Source of the DNA: a virus
Virus record (IMG/VR): IMGVR_UViG_3300024518_001076
Coordinates: 1-27,336 of that record
Direction: 5' to 3' (one strand)
Length of the DNA stretch: 27,336 nucleotides
Both the position numbers and the translations under genes were made by a program. The notes under the pieces were generated by a model. That model saw only the letters and a program-made list of their open reading frames with translations, made no database searches and was not told the origin of the DNA. This document shows positions 21,128 to 27,334 of this stretch, piece by piece. Position 1 is the first letter of the stretch; every line of letters begins with the position of its first letter.

Positions 21128-21432
21128 TACTTTCTCACTCCGATAAATGTTGATTGCTTTATTATACCTGTAAAGGTAGCTGAATATCTAGCCTGCCTGA
21201 ATAATGGCTCTGGAATTGTGAATTGTATTGACCCGATTGGGTAGGACGTTACCGCCCCGCCTAATGCTGATACTAATGGCGCGTCTATAGTAAAAGCCAA
21301 TACACCCGTAGGAAAAGTTGATTGTGGCGAGCCAGATATGGAAAATGAAGGGGCTGAAACATCAAACGAAGCAGCACCGCTTACCCCACTCACGCCCCAA
21401 CTATTAACCGCACCCCAACTATTAACCGCCAT
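21127..21432 (-). CDS. Hypothetical protein with N-terminal NSWG repeat
   Basis: A 101-residue protein opening MAVNSWGAVNSWGVSGVSG, encoded by a tandem 18-bp repeat. Short beta segments follow (FDVSAPSFSISG, VLAFTIDAP, SIQFTIPEP), so it looks like two or three copies of one strand-turn unit, as in phage proteins of unknown function. The C-terminus is basic. Its start overlaps the esterase gene's stop (single-base overlap). Function unknown; the neighbourhood suggests a virion protein. Confidence 0.5.
   Translation of the reverse strand: MAVNSWGAVNSWGVSGVSGAASFDVSAPSFSISGSPQSTFPTGVLAFTIDAPLVSALGGAVTSYPIGSIQFTIPEPLFRQARYSATFTGIIKQSTFIGVRK
21395..21430 (-). repeat. Two tandem 18-bp repeats at the start of a gene
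   Basis: On the plus strand CCCCAACTATTAACCGCA (21395-21412) is followed immediately by the same sequence with one final change (21413-21430). They encode the duplicated AVNSWG at the N-terminus of the 101-residue protein. This looks like a recent slip-strand duplication. Confidence 0.85.
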
Positions 21433-23189
21433 TAGCTGGTTACACCTGTAATAACAGCACCATCAATATGTGTTGCTTCGTTGTCTACTATCAAACCTAT
21501 AACGTTAGTGGTAGCCGCTACAGCAAGCCCTGTTACAGTTGCAGAATTTGACACATAAGCAATGCTTGCATCATGTATTGTTGCGCCTGTTGTTTCGTTG
21601 ATTAGTAGTGTTCGATAAGTACCATCAGGTATTGCGTTAGGGCTTCCTGATATTGTTATGCTTGATGTTAGACCAGCAAAGCTAGTGTAAACCCTTAGCC
21701 CGACCTCAGTTAAAATTGGTGTTGTTTGAAAGTGCAGTCCGTCCTCATTCGATAAATCTATATCATCAAGTGGCTGGGTTATTTCAGCGTTTGCGTTTTC
21801 TGCTGCTACCTCAATCTGTGCAGCTCTTAGTGGTATTTGGCCTGTTGTTGTACCATTGCCATCATATGCGCCATCTTTAGTTAAATTACCGAATGGAACT
21901 ATCCAAGTTTTAACCCCGAAATCAGCAAAAACATCATCTACAAATTGATTCAGCAGGGCTTTAAATGCTGCCTTAGTCATCAAAGCAGCAATGTTAGTCT
22001 CACCGCCTTGCATGAACACCAATCTACAACCGCCAGTTAACACTATACGTTCTGCCATTGCTTCATAAAGATTCAGGCCATCCACTCTTGTAGTGTCGGT
22101 TTTCTGCCATCTATCTATACCTGTACTCCCAATTGAATTTGGAACAACGCATAGTGATTTTGATTCATTTAGAACGTACTGGTTAGCGAAATGCACCATC
22201 CATGACCCAGCGGCACTAGCATAGCTGCTTATTGCTCTTACCTGCCCTACATTGCTATCCCAAGGGTCAATTAAGAGCTTAAATACGTCATCGTTACCCA
22301 ATAAAGTACAGTCATTAGACCCGCTAGGCGTGTGGATTTGTAGTGGAGACCCAAAGCCCGACATATTAGATTGCCCAGCCCCATTAAATACATCAAGAAC
22401 CCCAACCCCGTTTGCAGTCGCCGTCAATCCAGTGTTTTCCACAGACCTAACAACTAAATCATGCTTTCCGCTTGTTAGTGGCACAGTAAAAGAATAATTA
22501 TTTAGCGTTGTTGCGCCGCCTGCCGTAAATGCGCCGCCGTTAAGTTGATACTCAACGTTTGCAGTTGTACACGTTCCAGTGACGGTTATTGTTCTTCCAG
22601 AACCTAAATCCTGCCAAACTTGTCTACCCGCAATATCTAGCGTTATACTCGCTGCATCTGCGGTTACACTTGTGAATGTATCAACGTTATGGCTATTGAT
22701 TGAGCCGAACCTGAACCCGTGCTGGGTTGCTGTATTGTTGTGTGCGCTTGTAAATGTTATCCGCTCCACACCATCTATTGATACGGCTATATCGTTACTA
22801 GATAAATCAACCTCTATATCATAGTAGGTTGATGCTAAATAACCCGCTATTTGGTAGGTGGCTTCAACTGTGTATGTATCGGAGATTCTACTATAGAGTT
22901 GAACTAATCCTGTGGAATTTATACCTGCTATCCAATAATCCGTTAACGCAGAGTATCTAAATACAACCCCAAATAACGAACTTGCAGAGCCTCCAGCACT
23001 GCACAAAGCAGTTAATGTTATGTCAGATTCGTTAAATTCTTTAACTGCAACTGAGGCATTAGCGCCGCCACCTAAAACAGAAGTTATGGCTTTGTTGCTT
23101 GATATTATGAATGTGCCATTTACCGCACTCCACCCAGCGGGCAAAGGATCGCCATTAGTGCCAGTAAAATCCTCTACAATAGTAGCCAT
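21432..23189 (-). CDS. SGNH / sialate-O-acetylesterase-type protein, putative virion esterase
   Basis: A 585-residue modular protein. Residues about 1-180 look like a laminin-G/concanavalin-like beta-sandwich (SLFGVVFRYSALTDYWIAGI, DIEVDLSSNDIAVSIDGVER). Residues about 185-265 form an Ig-like linker. From about 266 there is an SGNH hydrolase of the SASA/CE6 type: block I GAGQSNM with catalytic Ser274, block III-like MQGGETN (394-399), and block V DGLHF giving Asp483 and His486. A further small beta domain follows (about 510-585). The expected reaction is removal of O-acetyl groups from surface or exopolysaccharide. Multi-domain build and phage context point to a fibre- or spike-borne esterase. 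Its location before the terminase rather than with the tail genes is odd. Confidence 0.75.
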   Translation of the reverse strand: MATIVEDFTGTNGDPLPAGWSAVNGTFIISSNKAITSVLGGGANASVAVKEFNESDITLTALCSAGGSASSLFGVVFRYSALTDYWIAGINSTGLVQLYSRISDTYTVEATYQIAGYLASTYYDIEVDLSSNDIAVSIDGVERITFTSAHNNTATQHGFRFGSINSHNVDTFTSVTADAASITLDIAGRQVWQDLGSGRTITVTGTCTTANVEYQLNGGAFTAGGATTLNNYSFTVPLTSGKHDLVVRSVENTGLTATANGVGVLDVFNGAGQSNMSGFGSPLQIHTPSGSNDCTLLGNDDVFKLLIDPWDSNVGQVRAISSYASAAGSWMVHFANQYVLNESKSLCVVPNSIGSTGIDRWQKTDTTRVDGLNLYEAMAERIVLTGGCRLVFMQGGETNIAALMTKAAFKALLNQFVDDVFADFGVKTWIVPFGNLTKDGAYDGNGTTTGQIPLRAAQIEVAAENANAEITQPLDDIDLSNEDGLHFQTTPILTEVGLRVYTSFAGLTSSITISGSPNAIPDGTYRTLLINETTGATIHDASIAYVSNSATVTGLAVAATTNVIGLIVDNEATHIDGAVITGVTS

Positions 23190-23207
23190 ATCTAAACGCC
23201 CTCAAAT

Positions 23208-23510
23208 CTAAAAGTTTTCATGCTGCCTCTTAATCTTTCTATTCACTGTTTTGAGTGTGCCATCTGAAAGTCTACGCTCCCACTTGCATCGTTTAAAGCC
23301 TCTTGAACTCATGTAAGTGTCTAAGGCTTTCATGGGCATATTTGGTAAAATACCATTGCCATTTAACATCCTAGCCTCGTCAATTCCTGACGTTAAAAAT
23401 GAAAATGATAGCAATATCTTGGACGTTTCCAAATCCTCGACAACAACTGCTCTGTGTGTTATCTGCTCGGTAATTTTGTATTTACCGATAACCTCAGTAG
23501 TCAGTATCAA
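23208..23510 (-). CDS. Hypothetical protein heading the putative late operon
   Basis: A 100-residue protein starting at TTG 23510, with AGGTGA about 8-9 nt upstream supporting that start. The N-terminal half is strand-rich (GKYKITEQITHRAVVVEDLE, then KILLSFSFLTSG). The C-terminal half is basic (FKRCKWERRLSDGTLKTVNR, KIKRQHENF), suggesting nucleic-acid contact. It lies just downstream of a candidate promoter and is followed by the esterase-type gene. No family recognised. Confidence 0.5.
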   Translation of the reverse strand: MILTTEVIGKYKITEQITHRAVVVEDLETSKILLSFSFLTSGIDEARMLNGNGILPNMPMKALDTYMSSRGFKRCKWERRLSDGTLKTVNRKIKRQHENF

Positions 23511-23536
23511 TTTTTTATCTCACCTTAATTCCGTTA

Positions 23537-23565
23537 ATTATATCATTCATCCAATAAACCCCCAA
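23537..23565 (-). promoter_or_regulatory. Candidate sigma70 promoter before the structural operon
   Basis: On the minus strand TTGGGG (23565-23560) and a perfect TATAAT (23542-23537) are spaced by 17 nt, identical in both boxes and spacing to the candidate nested in the coat terminator. It lies at the boundary between the small early genes and the structural genes. Its -35 half falls within the tiny membrane-peptide ORF. Confidence 0.45.
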
Positions 23566-23617
23566 CCACTAAAAATATAATGCAGGGTATGGCTATCGCC
23601 CAAAGTATTGGTGTCAT
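23543..23617 (-). CDS. 24-residue membrane micro-peptide
   Basis: The ORF reads MTPILWAIAIPCIIFLVVGG plus LLDE, a single hydrophobic helix ending in acidic residues. Its ATG overlaps the stop of the 57-residue gene upstream (ATGA), so coupled translation is likely. Phages often encode such single-helix peptides, but at this length chance cannot be excluded. No function assigned. Confidence 0.35.
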   Translation of the reverse strand: MTPILWAIAIPCIIFLVVGGLLDE

Positions 23618-23787
23618 GATTTACCCTTATACAAATTCCCTTGAGGCTTATATATCTTCCCTTTGCTATCAACTAAACAGCCATAGTCGCACCAGCGTTT
23701 AATCTGAATATAGCTAGTTCCAGTCGCCTTATCGGCTTCACGGTATGAGCCGTATTGCTCTTTAATTACATCTTCAAGCTTTTGCAT
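23614..23787 (-). CDS. 57-residue small DNA-binding-like protein
   Basis: A short ORF beginning MQKLEDVIKEQYGSYREADK, followed by ATGTSYIQIKRWCDYGCLVD and a basic tail (YKPQGNLYKGKS). Residues about 13-35 read as a helix-turn-helix (READKATGTSYIQIKRW) like those of small Cro- or excisionase-type phage regulators. The start shares one base with the preceding stop (TAATG). It lies just before the candidate promoter of the structural operon, so a regulator of the early/late switch is possible but unproven. Confidence 0.55.
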   Translation of the reverse strand: MQKLEDVIKEQYGSYREADKATGTSYIQIKRWCDYGCLVDSKGKIYKPQGNLYKGKS

Positions 23788-24059
23788 TAGTAATACTCTC
23801 CGTTTTGGCAGGCTTGTACACCTGCTAGGAAGCCGCCTTTAAATATATCTCTATCTTCGTTTGAACTAGGCAACTGAAAACATTTCCAAGCCTCAAAAAT
23901 AACATCATCCATATCAGGCTTTACTCGCCATTCAAGGTGCGCATCTTCAAGAGGGGTATGCTCTGAGAAACGAGTGCAAACCCACTCACCGCAAAGCTTG
24001 CACTCAACTTCTTTACCTTCTGCTATTGCTAGCAGTACATCGTAGTGTATGTGTTTCAT
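23787..24059 (-). CDS. Hypothetical early protein with Cys pair
   Basis: A 90-residue protein starting at ATG with ribosome-binding site GGGG 7 nt upstream. It contains ECKLCGEWVCTRF (residues about 19-31) with a C-x2-C and a third Cys nearby. It continues with LEWRVKPD, a phrase seen in small phage proteins that adapt to a host or replication context, and a helical C-terminus with FKGGFLAGVQACQ. It may bind metal. No family named. Confidence 0.5.
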   Translation of the reverse strand: MKHIHYDVLLAIAEGKEVECKLCGEWVCTRFSEHTPLEDAHLEWRVKPDMDDVIFEAWKCFQLPSSNEDRDIFKGGFLAGVQACQNGEYY

Positions 24060-24063
24060 CTTA

Positions 24064-24324
24064 TTACCCCATTGCTTCTGATTCAGCTTCTAGTTGACAA
24101 TCGCTACAGTACAATTCTTCACTATCAAGAAACGCTTCCATAACATCGCTAAACGGGTTTAATTCATCCGCTGCAACCGCTTTCATGGCTTTGTACACCC
24201 CAGCCTGACCTAGCCATCCGTTCATGCTGTCGCGGTGTATCATTTGCCCGCTTATCACTTCGTGTGCCTGTGCTTCTGCTAGTGTTGTAAATTCTGATAG
24301 TTGTTTCATTGGCTGGGTATCCAT
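24064..24324 (-). CDS. Hypothetical early protein
   Basis: An 86-residue acidic protein when read from ATG 24324; a TTG at 24342 would add six residues, and neither start has a clear ribosome-binding site. It carries MNGWLGQAGVYKAMKAVAAD and a C-terminal ELYCSDCQLEAESEAMG with a C-x2-C pair. A perfect TATAAT lies at 24347-24342 on the minus strand, so the transcript might start just upstream and give a very short leader, but no -35 box is visible. Function unknown. Confidence 0.45.
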   Translation of the reverse strand: MDTQPMKQLSEFTTLAEAQAHEVISGQMIHRDSMNGWLGQAGVYKAMKAVAADELNPFSDVMEAFLDSEELYCSDCQLEAESEAMG

Positions 24325-24356
24325 AAAAAGATAATGCGGCAATTATAACGCATTGG

Positions 24357-24608
24357 TTACAATCTATCTATAAGGCATTGATTGCTCAATTCAACCGTTT
24401 TCATCTTAGTGTTTTGGGCTTTACTTCTTGCTGTTCCTTTGCTGATAAATTTGTATGTTTCGCCAGTTCTGCATAACTTGAACCTCTCGCCTTTTGTTAA
24501 ACTTCCTAGATAATAATGGTCACCTGTTGCGCCCTTTAAGCCTATGTCGTCAATTCTTGATTCATCACTTGGCCAGTCTTTAGTTTGTGGGTATTTAGAT
24601 GTCTGCAT
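24357..24608 (-). CDS. Small basic hypothetical protein
   Basis: An 83-residue basic protein whose start overlaps the 3' end of the DUF3268 gene by 14 nt. It reads as an N-terminal loop followed by a compact strand-rich part (GDHYYLGSLTKGERFKLCRT, GETYKFISKG) and a polar tail. Its place in the nin-like cluster suggests a DNA-metabolism accessory, but there is no recognisable motif. Confidence 0.5.
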   Translation of the reverse strand: MQTSKYPQTKDWPSDESRIDDIGLKGATGDHYYLGSLTKGERFKLCRTGETYKFISKGTARSKAQNTKMKTVELSNQCLIDRL

Positions 24609-24987
24609 TGTCTTTTATGTCCAGTATTATTCGGTAAACGTTACGGGCTTCTTCAATTGTTCGTATATTTGCTGTGTGATATTTCCACCCGATTTTATCA
24701 GTAATCATCTGGTATATTTTGGTTCTGCTTGTTTTGCTTCCACTCCATAGCGGATCAAGCAATGCGTGAATGTGCTTTCTAGCGTTTTTAATTTCTGGTG
24801 TTGCTATACACCCCAAAGGCTTTGTTCTGTCAGATGTTTTATGATGGCATCCGACAAAGTTACCGCAATCGTCACATTTCCAAAAAGGCAAATCATTAAG
24901 GTCTTTTCTATGTGGGTATATTTCAGCGCCATTTGTTAGCCTAGCCTCTACCCTTTCTTTGTCGCAACCTAAACATCTAATTAGCAT
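24595..24987 (-). CDS. DUF3268 zinc-finger protein
   Basis: A 130-residue protein matching the zinc-finger-containing DUF3268 family. It has two cysteine pairs (C5-x2-C8 and C38-x2-C41), then NFVGCHHKTSDRTKPLG with Cys47/His48, and TPEIKNARKHIHALLDPLW. The pattern YVGCH...PLG...RKxxHxxxDPLW is the family's signature. Its role is not known to me. It is followed by a helical C-terminus. It lies in a cluster with RusA-, NinB- and HNH-like genes, so a DNA-binding accessory in recombination or replication is likely. Confidence 0.82.
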   Translation of the reverse strand: MLIRCLGCDKERVEARLTNGAEIYPHRKDLNDLPFWKCDDCGNFVGCHHKTSDRTKPLGCIATPEIKNARKHIHALLDPLWSGSKTSRTKIYQMITDKIGWKYHTANIRTIEEARNVYRIILDIKDNADI

Positions 24988-24989
24988 TA

Positions 24990-25322
24990 CTAAACCTCTA
25001 TTGGCTCGATGGCGAATTTAATATACTCCTCGCCTTTTTTGACATCGTTATTAACCGCTACCATCATCAGCTTCACTTTGTTGTCGTTAAAGTCGTATTT
25101 CTTTTGCAGGCAATCTAAGAAAGGCTTTATACCATTATCAATATCGCTTAACTTGCTGCTATGCCCGAACTCAAGACGCAAACAAAGTAAGCCTTCTGGG
25201 ATTGTAATCTTAGGTAATATACGCAACACATCACGCTCAAATCTTTTGTACAATGGCGTTTTAAATCTCTTGCCCTGCCATGCATCATTTACAGATAGCG
25301 GTTTAATATCTACCTTATCCAT
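24990..25322 (-). CDS. RusA-like Holliday junction resolvase
   Basis: A 110-residue protein matching the RusA family in length and motif. SDIDNGIKPFLDCLQKKYDF (residues 59-78) contains the D-x-DN motif (D60, D62), and a further Asp lies at D80, about 20 residues on, corresponding to the RusA acidic triad (D70, D72, D91 in E. coli). RusA dimers cut four-way junctions, here to debranch concatemers before packaging. The opening VDIKPLSVNDAWQGKRFKT is also RusA-like. Its start is 1 nt after the upstream stop. Confidence 0.85.
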   Translation of the reverse strand: MDKVDIKPLSVNDAWQGKRFKTPLYKRFERDVLRILPKITIPEGLLCLRLEFGHSSKLSDIDNGIKPFLDCLQKKYDFNDNKVKLMMVAVNNDVKKGEEYIKFAIEPIEV

Positions 25323-25323
25323 A

Positions 25324-25722
25324 TTATCCCCTAACTATTGCGTCGATTATGTCTTGGCTGAATGGTATTTCATAGCCGTCTGACTTCATGTTATCTATCA
25401 TGTTTTGAAACAAAATTTCGTCACGGTCAAACCTATCTCTAAATGCTGCAGGCCTTAGAGTTTTATTAAATTCATGATCAGACATAACATTATGAAGCTC
25501 GTAGGGGATTGGCAGGATAGCCAGCTCGCCTACTGGCTTTGATATAAGTCCGACTTTGCGCTTTGCTCTTGCACCTAAGAAATGATCAAGCTCGAATTTT
25601 GATACGCTATCGAGACAATTACCAAACAAGTCATACGTCCAGCTTGTTTCCCTCGCAAAATCTGCCACTATCCCGCGCCATTTTAATTCTAATGCTGTTG
25701 GGTTCTTTCCTTTGCTAATCAT
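25324..25722 (-). CDS. HNH-like protein in NinG position
   Basis: A 132-residue protein starting at ATG 25722, 11 nt after the NinB-like stop with a GGGG ribosome-binding site; the longer reading from TTG 25758 would overlap ninB and has no better site. FELDHFLGARAKRKVGLISK (43-62) followed by LAILPIPYELHNVMSD resembles the beta-beta-alpha core of an HNH nuclease (D-H pair, then a later H-N). The zinc-binding cysteines of NinG are absent. Its position between NinB- and RusA-like genes is where lambdoid phages carry NinG/Rap or related nucleases. Nuclease function is inference from a limited motif. Confidence 0.5.
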   Translation of the reverse strand: MISKGKNPTALELKWRGIVADFARETSWTYDLFGNCLDSVSKFELDHFLGARAKRKVGLISKPVGELAILPIPYELHNVMSDHEFNKTLRPAAFRDRFDRDEILFQNMIDNMKSDGYEIPFSQDIIDAIVRG

Positions 25723-25733
25723 ACCTATACCCC

Positions 25734-26168
25734 TTATTGCTCTGGACTGGTTAAACAAAAACCTTGCCCTGTGTAGTTAACATAAATAGCGTCCAAGTAT
25801 TTCGACTTTTGCTTTGTCGTCATAATCCTGGTTACTGGAAAATCTAAAGGCTCCATCATCATCTGCAATTTAGCCTCATAAGTTAGCGGCTTTATAATTC
25901 TGTCATAAGCCTCTGCCCAATCGTCATGCTCCTTGGCTATCGCAACGCCGAAATGCAGCTTGCAATACCCTCTATATTCTTCTGCTGTCATGTCTCCCTG
26001 TTCTGCCAGTTCAAACATCCATTTGCGCTGTAATTTGTTTTGCTCGATAGACCTAGGTGCGCCTTTTGTTATTGATACAGTGAAAGGGCAATCAGTGCTT
26101 TCTATTCGCTTTATTATCTGCGCCCTGTCTGCATCGTTTCTTATTGCGCGCTTATCCGTCATAACCAT
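25734..26168 (-). CDS. NinB/Orf-like recombination mediator
   Basis: A 144-residue protein related to NinB (lambda Orf), which loads recombinases on single-strand-binding-protein-coated DNA. The signature is FTVSITKGAPRSIEQNKLQR (29-48), equivalent to the family's V-x-I...RSLDQNRKLW, followed by an extended helix and PLDFPVTRIMTTKQKSKYLD (108-127). Length agrees with NinB (about 146). It lies in a nin-like cluster with RusA- and HNH-like genes. Two start ATGs (26168 and 26162) are close together within the preceding gene's 3' end. Confidence 0.72.
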   Translation of the reverse strand: MVMTDKRAIRNDADRAQIIKRIESTDCPFTVSITKGAPRSIEQNKLQRKWMFELAEQGDMTAEEYRGYCKLHFGVAIAKEHDDWAEAYDRIIKPLTYEAKLQMMMEPLDFPVTRIMTTKQKSKYLDAIYVNYTGQGFCLTSPEQ

Positions 26169-26400
26169 AATTCCTAGCTATCTTAGCTAAGTCACCCATG
26201 CATTCTGCCTCTGCAAATTCTTCTATTAAGTCTTTACGGCTTAACTCAAACTCTTGAGTTGCCTTATCTACACCTCTTTTCTCACCCGACACCATTAACT
26301 TATGAAGCGTGCAGTTAGCTTTCTCAAGCTCTGCAATGCGTTTATTAGCTGCATCTAGCTGCATTTGCAAACTATGTACACATGGTGTTATTTTAATCAT
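26152..26400 (-). CDS. Coiled-coil hypothetical protein
   Basis: An 82-residue helical protein. Residues 8-40 (SLQMQLDAANKRIAELEKAN, CTLHKLMVSGEKRG) form a coiled coil, and the C-terminus ends EFAEAECMGDLAKIARNYG. Such Ea22- or DUF-type early phage proteins with one coiled coil are common but of unknown role. The start uses the repeated GGAGCAAGGCGAATG element and overlaps the upstream stop (ATGA); the 3' end overlaps ninB. Confidence 0.5.
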   Translation of the reverse strand: MIKITPCVHSLQMQLDAANKRIAELEKANCTLHKLMVSGEKRGVDKATQEFELSRKDLIEEFAEAECMGDLAKIARNYGYDG

Positions 26401-26642
26401 TCGCCTTGCTCCGGTAATTCCTCGTAACGTTCAACCCAATATTCAGCATCAGCAGACCTAGCATCAGCAGCAGCATTAGCAGCATAAGCAGAATTAGCAG
26501 TAGCAGTAGCACTAGCAGCATAAGAAGCAATAGTAGCAGCATAAGCAGAATTAGCAGCATCACGATTATCGTCTAATTCTTCTTGTGTGACTGAATCAGG
26601 GTCAGCTAGCCATTTCTTTACTAACTCAATGTGTTTGTTCAT
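26397..26642 (-). CDS. Alanine-repeat protein, tandem paralogue 1
   Basis: An 81-residue protein with a fixed N-terminus (MNKHIELVKKWLADPDSVTQ, EELDDN), an expandable Ala/Tyr/Ser/Thr tract (residues 28-63, units such as SAYAA and NAA), and a fixed C-terminus ending RYEELPEQGE. Related proteins with variable alanine tracts occur in many phages; no function is established that I can cite. The DNA of the tract is a GCA/AGC/TGC-rich low-complexity repeat likely to change length by slippage. It lies head-to-tail with its paralogue at 26639-26830. Confidence 0.65.
   Translation of the reverse strand: MNKHIELVKKWLADPDSVTQEELDDNRDAANSAYAATIASYAASATATANSAYAANAAADARSADAEYWVERYEELPEQGE
26398..26412 (-). 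repeat. Repeated start module GGAGCAAGGCGAATG (copy 1)
   Basis: Fifteen bases combining a ribosome-binding site (GGAG), the codons for the upstream gene's final QGE and the ATGA start/stop overlap of the next gene. Copies 2 and 3 are at 26640-26654 and 27111-27125. Confidence 0.8.
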
Positions 26643-26830
26643 TCGCCTTGCTCCGGTAATTCCTCATAAAGTTTAACCCAATATTCAGCATCAGCAGACC
26701 TAGCATCAGCAGCAGCATTAGCAGCATAAACAGCACTAGCAGCATAAGCAGCATTAGCCCTTAACTCTTCTTGTGTAACTGTCGTAGAGTCAGCTAACCA
26801 TTTTTTAACTAATTCAATGTGTTTATTCAT
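26639..26830 (-). CDS. Alanine-repeat protein, tandem paralogue 2
   Basis: A 63-residue paralogue of the downstream gene, with the same N-terminus (MNKHIELVKKWLAD) and C-terminus (RSADAEYWVKLYEELPEQGE) but a shorter Ala/Tyr tract (residues about 26-44). I prefer ATG 26830, because it matches the paralogue's first residue and has AAGG 9 nt upstream, over ATG 26836, which adds MK. Its tract differs from the paralogue's by loss of about 16-18 residues, while flanks are nearly identical. This implies a recent duplication followed by tract length change. Confidence 0.65.
   Translation of the reverse strand: MNKHIELVKKWLADSTTVTQEELRANAAYAASAVYAANAAADARSADAEYWVKLYEELPEQGE
26640..26654 (-). repeat. 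Repeated start module GGAGCAAGGCGAATG (copy 2)
   Basis: Identical to copy 1; it forms the stop of paralogue 2 and the start of paralogue 1. Confidence 0.8.
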
Positions 26831-27113
26831 TTTCATCTACCTTTGCTGATATGTGCTTCCATTTTTTAAGCCACTCATAAAAGTCGTCTACACTTCCAGA
26901 GTTGGTTTTATAAAAAGCGTAATTGAATTGATTTAGGTTGATAGGTACATTTAGCTCTTTCTTAAGCTCTGCAATGCGTTCATCTCTAAAAGCCAACTCG
27001 GCTGCTATATCAGATTTACGGTGCAGCTTTTCACCAGTCATTGCATGAACATGGTCTTCGTATGTATCCAGTTCCACTATATCTCTGTTGCCAACGTCAT
27101 ATAATCTAGTCAT
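26823..27113 (-). CDS. Hypothetical early protein
   Basis: A 96-residue soluble protein. The N-terminal third is strand-rich (TRLYDVGNRDIVELDTYEDH), the middle is a helix (KSDIAAELAFRDERIAELKK), and the C-terminus has FYEWLKKWKHISAKVDENE. The start lies on copy 3 of the repeated start module. It ends in a 4- to 14-nt overlap with the alanine-repeat gene. No family recognised. Confidence 0.5.
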   Translation of the reverse strand: MTRLYDVGNRDIVELDTYEDHVHAMTGEKLHRKSDIAAELAFRDERIAELKKELNVPINLNQFNYAFYKTNSGSVDDFYEWLKKWKHISAKVDENE

Positions 27114-27125
27114 TCGCCTTGCTCC
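27111..27125 (-). repeat. Repeated start module GGAGCAAGGCGAATG (copy 3)
   Basis: Identical to copies 1 and 2 but located after the stop of the helix-turn-helix gene at 27125-27334 and providing the start of the gene at 26823-27113. Confidence 0.8.
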
Positions 27126-27334
27126 TACGCTTGATTTTTACTATGACGATAACGCAAGCCTACTAAGCTTATTTCACGTCTATGTAGCATTGACGCTATT
27201 GCACCGGCGGGACGGTCAAAGTGCTTAGCTAGGTCTTTTAATCTATAACCAAGGTATAAAACCAAGTCGATTAACTCAACCATGCGCTTATCCCACCATT
27301 CTTTTTTTGTTTGTATGCTTGGATTTGGATTCAT
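27125..27334 (-). CDS. Small helix-turn-helix protein
   Basis: A 69-residue basic protein whose ATG (27334-27332) is only two bases from the right edge, so its upstream region is not visible. Residues about 13-52 (WWDKRMVELIDLVLYLGYRL, then KDLAKHFDRPAGAIASMLHR) form a helix-turn-helix of the GcrA/Myb-like or sigma-region-4 type (LGYRLKDLAKHFDRPAGAIA). It is probably a transcriptional regulator of early genes. A longer gene starting beyond the edge cannot be excluded. Confidence 0.55.
   Translation of the reverse strand: MNPNPSIQTKKEWWDKRMVELIDLVLYLGYRLKDLAKHFDRPAGAIASMLHRREISLVGLRYRHSKNQA

Noticed and set aside
26440-26760. Repetitive GCA/AGC-rich DNA that could be mistaken for a CRISPR or satellite array.
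   Set aside because: The repeats are in frame within two coding regions and lack unique spacers; they encode alanine tracts.
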